Shown: one piece after another, positions 1-7,073 of the stretch | Position numbering within the stretch: position 1 is the stretch's first letter | Layout of the letters: every line of letters begins with the position of its first letter | Assembly: GCA_023394955.1 (NCBI GenBank) | Contig: JAEWZY010000003.1 | Span: forward strand, 1-28,367 | Source: Bacillota bacterium | GTDB taxonomy: Bacteria; Bacillota; UBA4882; UBA8346 | DNA: 28,367 nt | Direction of reading: 5' to 3' | Translations under genes and position numbers: made by a program | Notes under the pieces: model-generated | What the model was told of the DNA's origin: nothing | What the model saw: the letters and a program-made list of their open reading frames with translations, nothing else | Databases searched by the model: none

Positions 1-1186
1 AGGTGAAACTCCTCCGGGCTACTCACCTTTATCGGACTTACCAAATTTCAAAAAACAGCGCCGTTTGACCCGTGTTAATGGTCCATTTTCGTAAACGGTT
101 TAGCGCTAAGACCCTCCAAGAGATTAACGAGATAATCTGTGGCGTCAAACCCAAAAAAGACTCTGATGATTTGGACGATTCCGATCCGGATGAGCCACTC
201 GATTCGAGCGGAAAAAACAATCAAGGAACCTTGATAGTCGATGCCACCTGCGCACCGGCGGATATTCGTTATCCGACCGATTGTTCTTTGCTCAATGAAG
301 GCCGCGAAAAACTGGAAGCCATGATTGACGATCTCTATGAACCGTTCAAAAAGCAAATGGAGAAACCGAAGACCTACCGTAAAAACGCCAGGAAAGACTA
401 TTTGAACCTGGCGAAAACGAAGAAACCCAAACCCAAAGCAATCCGCCGGGCCGTTGGCAAACAATTACGGTACATCAAACGGGATCTAAAGACTATCGTC
501 AAATTGCAATCAATGAATTCAAAGAGATTATCCCGAAAACAACTTAAAGAACTGGCAGTCATTCAAACGCTTTACCAACAACAAAAAGTCATGTATGATA
601 CCAAAACTCATCGGATCGCCGACCGGATCGTCAGCATCAGTCAACCGTACGTCCGTCCGATTGTCCGAGGTAAAGTGGCCTCCGATACCGAGTTTGGAGC
701 TAAAATTGCCATCAGCCTGGTCGATGGCTATGCCTTTGTGATAAACTTAGCTGGGATAACTTTCACGAAGGCGTTGAACTTAAAGCGCTTATCGAAAATT
801 ACCGTCGTCGTTTCGGAGTATATCCCAAGTTTGTTGCTGGCGACAAATTATTCCGGAATCACGATAATATCCAGTATTGCAAGAAACACGGCATCCATTT
901 GAGCGGTTGGCCGACCGCCGCAAGAATCTGATAAGAAACGGCGGCGGTTGGAACGTTCCCTTGAAAAGATTCGAAACGCCGTTGAAGGCAAGTTGGTGAA
1001 GGGAAACGTTGTTATCAATTGGGCCGGATTATGGCGAGACGCCAAGATACAAGCGAATCAGTGATTATGCTTCAATTTTTGGTGATGAACTTGGAGCGTA
1101 AACTCCGGGTTCTTTTGTCGCAATTTTTCAAGGTGCTGTTTAGGTCGCGAAAATCTACCGTTTTTGAATTTGAAGTTGACCTTTAA
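1..1186 (+). pseudogene. IS5/IS1182-type transposase, broken by frameshifts, cut by left edge
   Basis: Reading frames pieced together give a recognisable DDE transposase of the IS5/IS1182 kind. From about position 28 one frame reads FIGLTKFQKTAPFDP, the usual end of the N-terminal DUF772/InsH domain. After a shift near 75 comes LMVHFRKRF, then VDATCAPADIRYPTD with the first catalytic Asp (about 232-280). The frame shifts again near 741 into DKLSWDNFHEG and VAGDKLFRNHDN. A third shift near 910 gives GRPPQESDKKRR, and a fourth near 992 gives GEGKRCYQLGRIMARR, ending at TAA 1184-1186. The N-terminal part lies outside the window. Long conserved blocks with few internal stops suggest recent decay; sequencing indels are an alternative. 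Family naming is by recognised motifs, not by a search. Confidence 0.85.
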
Positions 1187-1486
1187 TTGAAAAACAAGAT
1201 TTATTCAGGAACCCCTAAATAGGTTTTACTGAAAAAGACTAAAAAATTATCAATAGTGAAAAAGAAGGTTATCAAGGGTGTCGGCATCAAAAAGTCCATC
1301 CGGACAAAAATGAAACAAAAAAATGAGCTTAATCAAAGAATTAAGCTAAGAGATTTTCAGTAAAGCGAACAAAAAAGATAAGTTTTGATCGAATTTCTTC
1401 CATATTCAGTAAAGACACATAACAAAAGAGCAAGACCAAATAAACACTCGAAACTGGAATGCTATCAAGAAAAAAGAGGATATCAA
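1187..1486. other. A/T-rich gap between transposase remnants
   Basis: I see no convincing gene here. The stretch is A-rich on the plus strand and holds the minus-strand terminator at 1317-1347. It probably contains the end of the IS5-type element and the deleted part of the integrase-type element, but no terminal inverted repeat could be fixed by eye. Confidence 0.5.
1317..1347 (-). terminator. Rho-independent terminator (minus strand)
   Basis: Arms AGCTTAAT (1326-1333) and ATTAAGCT (1340-1347) form a perfect 8-bp stem around a 6-base loop. Read on the minus strand, the stem is followed by a run of seven T (A-run 1317-1323 on the plus strand). It lies downstream of the truncated minus-strand transposase and probably ended its transcript. 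Confidence 0.6.
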
Positions 1487-1798
1487 TTAAACAGCCAATA
1501 AAACTTGAAAGCTTTACGATGCTAGCGATGACCGTTTCCGGCTTGACAATCACGAGGAAAGACTTCCAATCCGGACAAAGTTTCGAGATTAGGACCCATA
1601 ATTGGTGGGAAGCCGGGGTAGTTCGAGGCTTGGGGATCTTGCGGTCAAGTTCATGTTGCTGGTAAAGCGCCAATTGGTTGCGCAGGGCAATGTTTTAATT
1701 TGGAGAGCAATACGTGATTTAATTGTATCACTGATTGTATAAGTTAAAACCAAACACCATTCACACAAAAATGAAATAATAGCTCTAAAATTAATCAT
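1487..1798 (-). pseudogene. Integrase-core (rve-type) transposase, N-terminal remnant
   Basis: On the minus strand an ATG at 1798 opens a hydrophobic N-terminus followed by ISDTIKSRIALQI. After a frameshift near 1695 the reading continues as IALRNQLALYQQHELDRKI, then TPASHQLWVLISKLCPDW and LVIVKPETVI. After another shift it reads R*HRKAFKFYW, where the Trp codon expected in RWHRKAFKFYW has become TAG. This is the typical first quarter of the rve integrase-type transposases that begin with an 'ENLALRQQLA' helix. The catalytic DDE domain is absent, so the element is truncated and inactive. The open frames seen on both strands here are fragments or shadows of this remnant. Confidence 0.75.
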
Positions 1799-1973
1799 GG
1801 TGAAAATATGGTAGCATAAATGGGTGATATAAAAAAAGATTGATTTTCTAAATGGGATCCCGCGATGTCAGGCGCCAAAAGTCGCATTAGTTGGCCGCTC
1901 TCTTCCCGGAAGTCGGTTTTGATTGCGTTTTCAGTGCAAAGAGACTCGAAAGACTGGGGTTATCAATTCATCA

Positions 1974-2016
1974 ACCCTCTTTGCTGACACAGAACCAACT
2001 TCAAAGCAGAGAGGGT
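1974..2016. repeat. 12-bp near-perfect inverted repeat
   Basis: Arms 1974-1985 (ACCCTCTTTGCT) and 2005-2016 (AGCAGAGAGGGT) pair with one G/T-type mismatch around a 19-base loop. No T-run follows on either strand, so it is not a classic terminator. It sits in the gene-free stretch 1799-2052, downstream of the small minus-strand gene at 2053-2289. Confidence 0.5.
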
Positions 2017-2052
2017 GGACGAAGTCCGGGCGAGTTAGTTTTAGGCGAAATG

Positions 2053-2289
2053 TTATTTTACCCGCTTGATTTCTACTTGAACTTCCTTATCAAGCTCTTT
2101 GACCATTTGCATTAATTGCTGGTGCTCCCGGCCATTTTCAAGAAAACGTTGATTTGTTTCGTTTCGGGAGTCGGCTATCTCTTTTTTGACTTCCTTTATT
2201 TCACCATGGAGAATTTCCAGCCCTTCGCCGAAAATGCGGAACTGCGCTCGTAAATCTTCGAGTAATATGGCAACTTTGTTATCATCCAC
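2053..2289 (-). CDS. Small coiled-coil protein of unknown function
   Basis: This 78-residue protein is almost entirely predicted helix: VAILLEDLRAQFRIFGEGLEIL is followed by a charged heptad-like stretch rich in Glu and Lys (EIKEVKKEIADSRNE) and ends in a Lys-rich tail. Small proteins of this look, beginning with a DNKV...LLEDLR motif, are common hypotheticals in Bacillota genomes; their role is unknown to me. I chose the GTG at 2289 because a strong GGGAGGGGG ribosome binding site lies about seven bases upstream; a TTG one codon earlier is possible. It stands alone among decayed transposases, and its good RBS and intact frame argue that it is a live gene. No signal peptide or Cys motif is present. 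Confidence 0.7.
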   Translation of the reverse strand: MDDNKVAILLEDLRAQFRIFGEGLEILHGEIKEVKKEIADSRNETNQRFLENGREHQQLMQMVKELDKEVQVEIKRVK

Positions 2290-2708
2290 CAAAATCCCCC
2301 TCCCTAGGATCGGTTAGATATTAATTGTATCATAACTTCCATCGATAGGACAATCCTGATATCCCATGTTAAAGTAACTGCACAGTCAAGGGTTCATTGC
2401 TGACACTAATTTGGAAATTGACCCACCCTTTGGCCCATTCGACCGCTTTGCGCCAGATCCACCAAAGCTTTCCCTTTGCCCTCCGGAAATCTCTGACTCA
2501 AAGATTCTCCCAATCTTGACCTCGGGGCTTCTCCAAAACCAAACTCCTGCTGATTTACCTTTGAAAAATTACGATATTTACCAATATCGGTAATTCCGAT
2601 AGCTAAGACAATAATTATCACCGTAATACCGTAATCTGCGATCAACTAAAGGATTTTCCAAAGACAGCCGAAAAGATCAGCGTAATCTTGATTTGAAAGA
2701 GATTCTTG
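2290..2708. other. Gap with probable IS21-type terminus and a small palindrome
   Basis: No convincing gene is present; the open frames on both strands lack ribosome binding sites and family features. Read on the minus strand, 2398-2432 has GGGTGGGTCAATTTCC followed by a TTAGTGTCAGCA-like end, the layout I associate with ends of IS21-family elements. An imperfect palindrome lies at 2567-2595 (arms AATTACGATATT and AATATCGGTAATT). Confidence 0.4.
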
Positions 2709-3512
2709 ATGAAAAAGAAATCCTTAAACGGGCCTAAATTTGGTTTTTGCTTGGTACTTATCCTGACCTGTCTTTGTTTGGGTTTTTTGATTGCAACCCG
2801 CTTTTTAAGGGCGGTAACGATTAATACCGCTTCCATTGATCTTCCGGTAGAAGATAACCGCTGGGTAGCATTTTACGATCAGCAACGCAAAGAGTTAATT
2901 AAAGTTTTCGTTAGGGTCCGGACCCCTATTCGGGTTTCTCAGATGCCTACCTTACTCCAAAGAGCTTTCGTCCAGAGGAAGGATGCCCGGTTTTATAATT
3001 ATAACGTCGGGATCAGCGATTTAGCCCCGATATTAATCACGGAAATAAAAGCGTTTTTAGGTTTGTATGAACCCGTCCGTTATCACCGGGGTATCGCCTC
3101 GACCTTGGGCTACAACCTCTTTCTGATCCATAAGAAAGACTTGCCTTGCCGGTTCGATGAAGTTATTTTAGCCTATAAAATCGAACGTAAATTCCGCAAA
3201 GAAGAAATATTAGAGTTTTATTTGAACAATATCTACTTCGGAGAAGGCGCCTTCGGAGTTGAGGCAGCCTCCAACTATTATTTTGGAAAACATGCCGCTA
3301 AGTTACAAACTCACGAGATAGCATTTCTAGTCTGGCTGGCGACGGATATCTTGTCTCCCGATATTTATCGGAAGGAGCATTTGTTACAAGATATTAAAGT
3401 AGCTAAATCGGGCCGGGATAAAGTCCTGGATGAAATGGCCAGTGTTGGGCTTGTTACTCCGAAACAAGCCGGGGAATTTAAGCAGAAAGCTTTGGGAGTG
3501 GTTACATATTAA
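2709..3512 (+). CDS. Degenerate monofunctional GT51 transglycosylase homologue
   Basis: The 267-residue protein has an N-terminal membrane anchor (residues about 11-35) and one GT51 domain, without a transpeptidase domain. GT51 enzymes polymerise lipid II into glycan strands outside the cytoplasmic membrane. The C-terminal half of the domain is well kept: KIERKFRKEEILEFYLNN (157-174), GAFGVEAASNYYFGK (180-194), and a helical tail. The catalytic half is not. The first motif, normally E-D-x-x-F-x-x-H-x-G, reads KDARFYNYNVG (91-101), so the catalytic Glu is Lys. The second motif, normally GGSTITQQ, is shortened to RGIASTLGYN (127-136), and RKxxE reads CRFDE. Polymerase activity therefore seems unlikely; a binding or scaffold role is my inference. 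Start is ATG 2709 with a weak purine-rich upstream region; TTG 2706 is possible. It stands alone, with no terminator seen after it. Confidence 0.8.
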   Translation: MKKKSLNGPKFGFCLVLILTCLCLGFLIATRFLRAVTINTASIDLPVEDNRWVAFYDQQRKELIKVFVRVRTPIRVSQMPTLLQRAFVQRKDARFYNYNVGISDLAPILITEIKAFLGLYEPVRYHRGIASTLGYNLFLIHKKDLPCRFDEVILAYKIERKFRKEEILEFYLNNIYFGEGAFGVEAASNYYFGKHAAKLQTHEIAFLVWLATDILSPDIYRKEHLLQDIKVAKSGRDKVLDEMASVGLVTPKQAGEFKQKALGVVTY

Positions 3513-3564
3513 TAGATTCTGTCTTCTAATCCTGTTTTCCATAATTTTCTAAACCAGGAACATT

Positions 3565-3593
3565 TCATAATAGGGAGCGTTATATGATATAGT
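3565..3593 (+). promoter_or_regulatory. Candidate sigma-A promoter
   Basis: TTCATA (3565-3570) and TATAGT (3588-3593) are separated by 17 bases, with the AAGGAGGG ribosome binding site of the PKD gene about 10 bases downstream. The -10 matches five of six consensus bases and the -35 four of six. Confidence 0.3.
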
Positions 3594-3614
3594 ATTCGTT
3601 AAGGAGGGTTAAGC

Positions 3615-5579
3615 ATGAAAAAATATTGCCTAGTCGCGCTATTATTTGTAACGATATTATTAAGTAATATCACAGTAGGTTCGGCTGGAGGAACCACCTC
3701 CATCCAGTTGGAACGGGAGATCCAGGCGGTTGTTGACGAAATAGGCCAACAACAAGAGCTGTGGGTACCGGCTGAACCCTTGGACTTCGATACCACTCTA
3801 AATTGGGAATTTACCATCGCCAAAAAAGGGTTGTCTTCGGAGAAACAAGCTGCTTTCTTTATGATCGAAGAAACCGACGCCGATTCGAAACAATTGCAAA
3901 AAAGTACTGTTTCCAATTCGGGAAAGTTGACCATTCCAAAGGGGACTAGGTATAAAATAACGATCAATGCCGGTGAATATTCGGTGTTAATCGCCAAAAC
4001 CGGAGCGGAAGTTAAGGCCAAATTGAAATATACCGAAGCCCTGATCGAATATGGTCAGGGAGATCAGCCGTATCTTTTTAATTTTGGGATCAAAGGTCCG
4101 GCCGAGGTCAAAGACTGGCGTTGGGAATGGGGGAATAACAAGACCTCCAACGGCAGTCAAGTTACCTATCAATTTGATCGGGACGGAAAAGTCCCGGTAG
4201 TGGTAACCGGTGCAGGCAGCCCCTTGAATGGAAAGGGGTCCCGAAAGTTTTACTTTGAGATGGATGTTCCGCCTTTAATAGTTCTAAATCCTAAAGTTGA
4301 ACCTTTAAGCGGCCCGGTAGAGTTAGCGGTAACCGGACAAGTAAACGCCATAGTCAATTATGGACAGAAAGCTTCGTATACTTGGAATTTTGGAAACGGG
4401 CCGGTGTTGTCGGGGCCGGAGGCTAAAAATACTTATCTTAAACCCGGAAAGTACTTACTAACTTTAACGGCAAAAGTAGATCAATATAATATCGAAAAAA
4501 CTTGGTTGATCGAAGCGGCCCCGTTAAACGTCAGCACTAATACGGTGATTACTCCGGCCAACGGACCGGTGCCCTTGGAAGTAAAGGGTTCAGTAACTCC
4601 CAAAGTGCTTGGTGGGCCGTCTCAGCTTCAGTTCACCTGGGAGATAGCCGGTGATAAAATTGAAGCCACCGGTTTTACTAAAAAAATTACTGAGCCCGGC
4701 GATTACCAGGTTGTTTTAAAAACAGTAGATCGGCTTCATCCGGAACTGTTGATCCCAGATGAAGTCACTATTATAAAAGCAGTAGCGCCACAAATCACCT
4801 TAACGCCCCAGGCTTCACTGGCTAAAGGGATTATCCCCATGACAGCCAGTTTCGATCCAGGGTTAAAAGTTCAAGGCTCGCCGGTGGATTTGGTTTATCA
4901 TTGGGACTTTGGGGACGGGGAAGTTAGTAACGAAATTAAGCCGAAACACATCTATAAAAAAGCAGGAGAATATCTGGTCCAATTAGTGGTTAACGATCGG
5001 CTCCATCCCGGCAATTTAGCGTCCGCTTCGCTGCCAATGTCGGTTCTCCCTCCTGAGATGAAGGTTACTGCTCGTTCAAGCGTCACTAAAGGGATAGTTC
5101 CTTGCACCGTTAATTTCAATGCCCAGGTAGGGGTGACCGGTTCTCCTAGTGAGCCTTTGTATATCTGGAACTTTGGGGACGGCGCAATCAGTTATGAACA
5201 AAACCCGGCCCATACCTTTAGGCGGGATGGAACACATACCGTCTCCCTCGAAATAAAAGACCGGCTTCATCCGGAGAATATTGTTAAAACTACTTTAGAG
5301 ATCGAGACCAGGATGCCTAAGATCCGTTTAACCGCCTCGGTGACCCCGACTTCCGGTAAAGCGCCGTTATCCATTCAATGCCGGGCTTGGGCGGAGAAAG
5401 AAGGGGCTTCTAATCCCAATCTCAAATACATTTGGGACTTTGATGATGGAGAAACAGTTGAGGGTCTGGACCAAAGACATACTTATCAAAAAAAGGGAAC
5501 CTACAATGTAACGGTGACCGTTGAAGATCAAGAGCTGGGAGTGAAGGAAGCGAAGAGTTTTAAGGTCACGGTGAGATAA
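3615..5579 (+). CDS. Secreted multi-PKD-domain protein
   Basis: The 654-residue product starts with a clear signal peptide (MKKYCLVALLFVTILLSNIT..., cleavage near residue 25), so it is exported. Residues about 30-150 form a beta-rich domain I do not recognise. Six PKD-type Ig-like domains follow at a spacing of about 88 residues. Their core motifs are WRWEWGNN (166), YTWNFGNG (255), FTWEIAGD (340), YHWDFGDG (428), YIWNFGDG (515) and YIWDFDDG (604). The last three keep the canonical W-x-F-G/D-D-G signature; the first three are degenerate. PKD domains usually mediate protein or polysaccharide contacts at the surface. No cell-wall anchor, transmembrane segment or catalytic domain is visible, so it is probably released or bound through the repeats. 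An AAGGAGGG site precedes the ATG and a strong terminator follows, making it a single-gene unit. Confidence 0.85.
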   Translation: MKKYCLVALLFVTILLSNITVGSAGGTTSIQLEREIQAVVDEIGQQQELWVPAEPLDFDTTLNWEFTIAKKGLSSEKQAAFFMIEETDADSKQLQKSTVSNSGKLTIPKGTRYKITINAGEYSVLIAKTGAEVKAKLKYTEALIEYGQGDQPYLFNFGIKGPAEVKDWRWEWGNNKTSNGSQVTYQFDRDGKVPVVVTGAGSPLNGKGSRKFYFEMDVPPLIVLNPKVEPLSGPVELAVTGQVNAIVNYGQKASYTWNFGNGPVLSGPEAKNTYLKPGKYLLTLTAKVDQYNIEKTWLIEAAPLNVSTNTVITPANGPVPLEVKGSVTPKVLGGPSQLQFTWEIAGDKIEATGFTKKITEPGDYQVVLKTVDRLHPELLIPDEVTIIKAVAPQITLTPQASLAKGIIPMTASFDPGLKVQGSPVDLVYHWDFGDGEVSNEIKPKHIYKKAGEYLVQLVVNDRLHPGNLASASLPMSVLPPEMKVTARSSVTKGIVPCTVNFNAQVGVTGSPSEPLYIWNFGDGAISYEQNPAHTFRRDGTHTVSLEIKDRLHPENIVKTTLEIETRMPKIRLTASVTPTSGKAPLSIQCRAWAEKEGASNPNLKYIWDFDDGETVEGLDQRHTYQKKGTYNVTVTVEDQELGVKEAKSFKVTVR

Positions 5580-5591
5580 ACGGATTAAACC

Positions 5592-5627
5592 AAGCAGAAC
5601 CCTTGGACCTCAAGGGGTTCTGCTTTC
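5592..5627 (+). terminator. Terminator-like hairpin after PKD gene
   Basis: Arms AAGCAGAACCCTT (5592-5604) and AAGGGGTTCTGCTT (5612-5625) form a long GC-rich stem just after the stop codon. The T-run is short (TTT), so termination is likely but not textbook. Confidence 0.65.
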
Positions 5628-5733
5628 CAAAGAATAGTTTGTAGCTTTAAGGGCATTCGCTACGCTAAACTTACCAGTCATCTAACCCCTAATACCGTCA
5701 TTAGTTTTGCACCCAAAATACGGTGTAAAATAG

Positions 5734-5764
5734 AAACACACCCAAGACGGGGTGTGTTTTTTTC
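5734..5764 (+). terminator. Rho-independent terminator
   Basis: AAACACACCC (5734-5743) pairs with GGGTGTGTTT (5750-5759) around a short loop and is followed by a T-run to 5763. It lies between the PKD gene and the MGMT-family gene. I see no gene in 5628-5733, so this may be a second terminator for the PKD transcript or end a short RNA. Confidence 0.7.
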
Positions 5765-5833
5765 TGACATTTCTAATTCGCAGCTTCTATGTTAAAATAT
5801 CCTTTGAAACATAAGCATAGGAGTATTATCATC

Positions 5834-6151
5834 ATGGATGGTTTTTTTAAACGGGTTTATCAGATTGTCGCCCAAATCCCCGTCGGTAAAGTGGCATCCT
5901 TCGGCCAAATTGCGGCGCTCATTGGAGAGCCGCGTAACGCTCGGGTAGTCGGCTGGGCGATGCATGACGCTCCAAAAGAGTTGGGGCTTCCTTGTCACCG
6001 TGTAGTCAATAAGGCGGGGAGTATGGGCCCGGGCTATATTTTTGGCCCTGGAGAGCAACGGGTGTTATTGGAGAGCGAAGGGGTCACTTTCAAGGATAAT
6101 GGATGTATCGACATGAAAAAACATCTTTGGGATCCCTTTGGCGGAGATTAG
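5834..6151 (+). CDS. MGMT-family / alkyltransferase-like DNA-binding protein
   Basis: The 105-residue protein consists only of the DNA-binding domain of O6-alkylguanine DNA alkyltransferases (Ada/MGMT C-terminal fold). VYQIVAQIPVGKVASFGQIAALIG is the helix-turn-helix entry, and PRNARVVGWAMHDAP carries the Arg finger region. The active-site motif PCHRVV retains Cys near residue 55. Length and overall motif pattern resemble the short ATL/YbaZ group, in which the Cys is often Trp, so this one may still accept alkyl groups from O6-alkylguanine. The C-terminus keeps the family's KKHLW ending. I chose ATG 5834 because an AGGAG sits about ten bases upstream; in-frame codons back to 5789 lack an RBS. 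It is a single gene, with a 7-bp hairpin (6176-6194) downstream. Confidence 0.85.
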   Translation: MDGFFKRVYQIVAQIPVGKVASFGQIAALIGEPRNARVVGWAMHDAPKELGLPCHRVVNKAGSMGPGYIFGPGEQRVLLESEGVTFKDNGCIDMKKHLWDPFGGD

Positions 6152-6175
6152 CAGTATTGGATTCACTTCCTTGTT

Positions 6176-6194
6176 CTAAACCGATGAGGTTTAG
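6176..6194 (+). promoter_or_regulatory. 7-bp perfect hairpin between MGMT gene and acidic small gene
   Basis: CTAAACC (6176-6182) and GGTTTAG (6188-6194) flank a five-base loop. No T-run follows, so it may be a weak terminator or a leader structure of the next gene. Confidence 0.35.
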
Positions 6195-6242
6195 CATACA
6201 CAATTAGCGTCCCGCAAAATTTGGACAAAGGAGGTGAAATAG

Positions 6243-6395
6243 ATGTTTGCCGACGATGTAATTGACAATGAAGAAAACGTGGCCGAATCCGAAACTGTCG
6301 AGAGTGATGTTGAAGCCGTGGAAGTGTTAGAGTCTGAGGAAGAAGAGGCTGAAGAAGCCGAGAAAGTCCAATCCGAACCCGCGGAACAAGAATGA
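6243..6395 (+). CDS. Very acidic 50-residue protein
   Basis: An ideal AAAGGAGGTGAAATAG ribosome binding region precedes ATG 6243. The product runs from MFADDVIDNEENVAES to a C-terminal SEPAEQE and stops at TGA 6393-6395. It contains 18 Glu and 4 Asp in 50 residues with a single Lys and no Cys, so it is strongly acidic and probably disordered. I do not recognise a family. The perfect RBS, the biased composition that is consistent along the frame, and the hairpin after the stop (6429-6461) support a real gene. It lies back to back with the minus-strand zinc-ribbon gene, with the two transcripts converging on the hairpins at 6429-6461 and 6501-6540. A role as an acidic partner of a basic protein is only conjecture. 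Confidence 0.7.
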   Translation: MFADDVIDNEENVAESETVESDVEAVEVLESEEEEAEEAEKVQSEPAEQE

Positions 6396-6428
6396 GCATA
6401 TTTTTTTTTGTGATGATACTGTTTTGAA

Positions 6429-6461
6429 CAAGACCCTTCTTAAATCTCAGGAAGGGTCTTG
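6429..6461 (+). terminator. Hairpin after acidic small gene
   Basis: CAAGACCCTTCT (6429-6440) pairs with GGAAGGGTCTTG (6450-6461) with one mismatch. The following sequence lacks a good T-run, so it is a structural end of transcript rather than a classic terminator. Confidence 0.5.
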
Positions 6462-6500
6462 CGTGTAAAAATGTTCCATTCCTATATATTTGATAGATAT

Positions 6501-6540
6501 AGAACAAGCATACCATTTTTCTAGGTATGCTTGTTCTTTC
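6501..6540. terminator. Bidirectional-looking terminator
   Basis: AGAACAAGCATACC (6501-6514) and GGTATGCTTGTTCT (6524-6537) are perfect 14-bp arms around a nine-base loop, followed by TTTC on the plus strand. It lies just beyond the stop of the minus-strand zinc-ribbon gene and can serve converging transcripts. Confidence 0.65.
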
Positions 6541-6556
6541 ATTATTCCAAAAGGGA

Positions 6557-6694
6557 TTAGATGCTGATAAAAGTGATGCCGTCACATTTGGGACAAAAGG
6601 TTAAAGTGGGATACGAATAATCGACAGTCACTTTTTTGTCGCAGATGATACACTTGTAGATTCCTTTTTTTGGTTTTGAACCGACAATAGGCAT
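6557..6694 (-). CDS. Small zinc-ribbon protein
   Basis: Read on the minus strand, GGAAGGAGGTGAATC precedes ATG 6694. The 45-residue product is a compact zinc ribbon: YKCIICDKKV (residues 13-22) supplies the first CxxC, and FCPKCDG (33-39) the second, joined by a short beta stretch. N-terminal KPKKGIYKC resembles small Bacillota zinc-ribbon or desulforedoxin-like proteins. It should bind one Zn or Fe through four Cys. Its biological role is unknown. It is intact, with an excellent RBS and a strong hairpin beyond the stop, so I regard it as real despite its size. Its neighbours on the plus strand are unrelated small genes, and it is transcribed against them. Confidence 0.8.
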   Translation of the reverse strand: MPIVGSKPKKGIYKCIICDKKVTVDYSYPTLTFCPKCDGITFISI

Positions 6695-6778
6695 TTTGAT
6701 TCACCTCCTTCCACCAAGGTCTATCATATGTAGCGGAAACTCAGGATAGTATTAATTAATTGTAAAATTCAGACAGCT

Positions 6779-6806
6779 TCTCCCTGCGTGGTGGGGGAGA
6801 TTTTTA
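6779..6806 (+). terminator. Short terminator-like hairpin
   Basis: TCTCCC (6779-6784) and GGGAGA (6795-6800) form a 6-bp stem followed by TTTTT. It lies upstream of the zinc-ribbon gene start and points away from it. The transcript it would end is not obvious; it may stop antisense or read-through transcription. Confidence 0.45.
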
Positions 6807-6967
6807 TAAGTAATTTAAAAATAAACATAAAGAAAGTTACAAACATAAAAAACGTTTTACTACGTCTTATAAACCGGATTTCGGGAAAACCGGCAAAATT
6901 CAGGGTTTGCTGGATTATATTCAGATAAACGTTTGGTTGCTTCTCGGAAGGTTTTTCATAAAAACTA

Positions 6968-6996
6968 TTTCCAAAATTAGAAAAATCGTTTATAAT
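6968..6996 (+). promoter_or_regulatory. Candidate sigma-A promoter of the Spo0E-like gene
   Basis: TTTCCA (6968-6973) and a perfect TATAAT (6991-6996) are separated by 17 bases, about 78 bases before the start codon. Two copies of AGATAAACGT (6923-6932 and 7003-7012) flank the promoter and could be a regulator site. Confidence 0.5.
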
Positions 6997-7073
6997 ATAG
7001 TTAGATAAACGTATAACCGGGAATTAGAATCGCAACTTATGACGGCGGAAAAACTCATTCCGTGGAGGACGAG

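Noticed and set aside
1891..2115. Plus-strand open frame opposite the small coiled-coil gene
   Set aside because: No RBS, no family motif, and it overlaps the end of the better supported minus-strand gene.
2406..2645. Open frames on both strands between the coiled-coil gene and GT51
   Set aside because: Neither has an RBS or a recognisable domain; the sequence looks like IS remnant.
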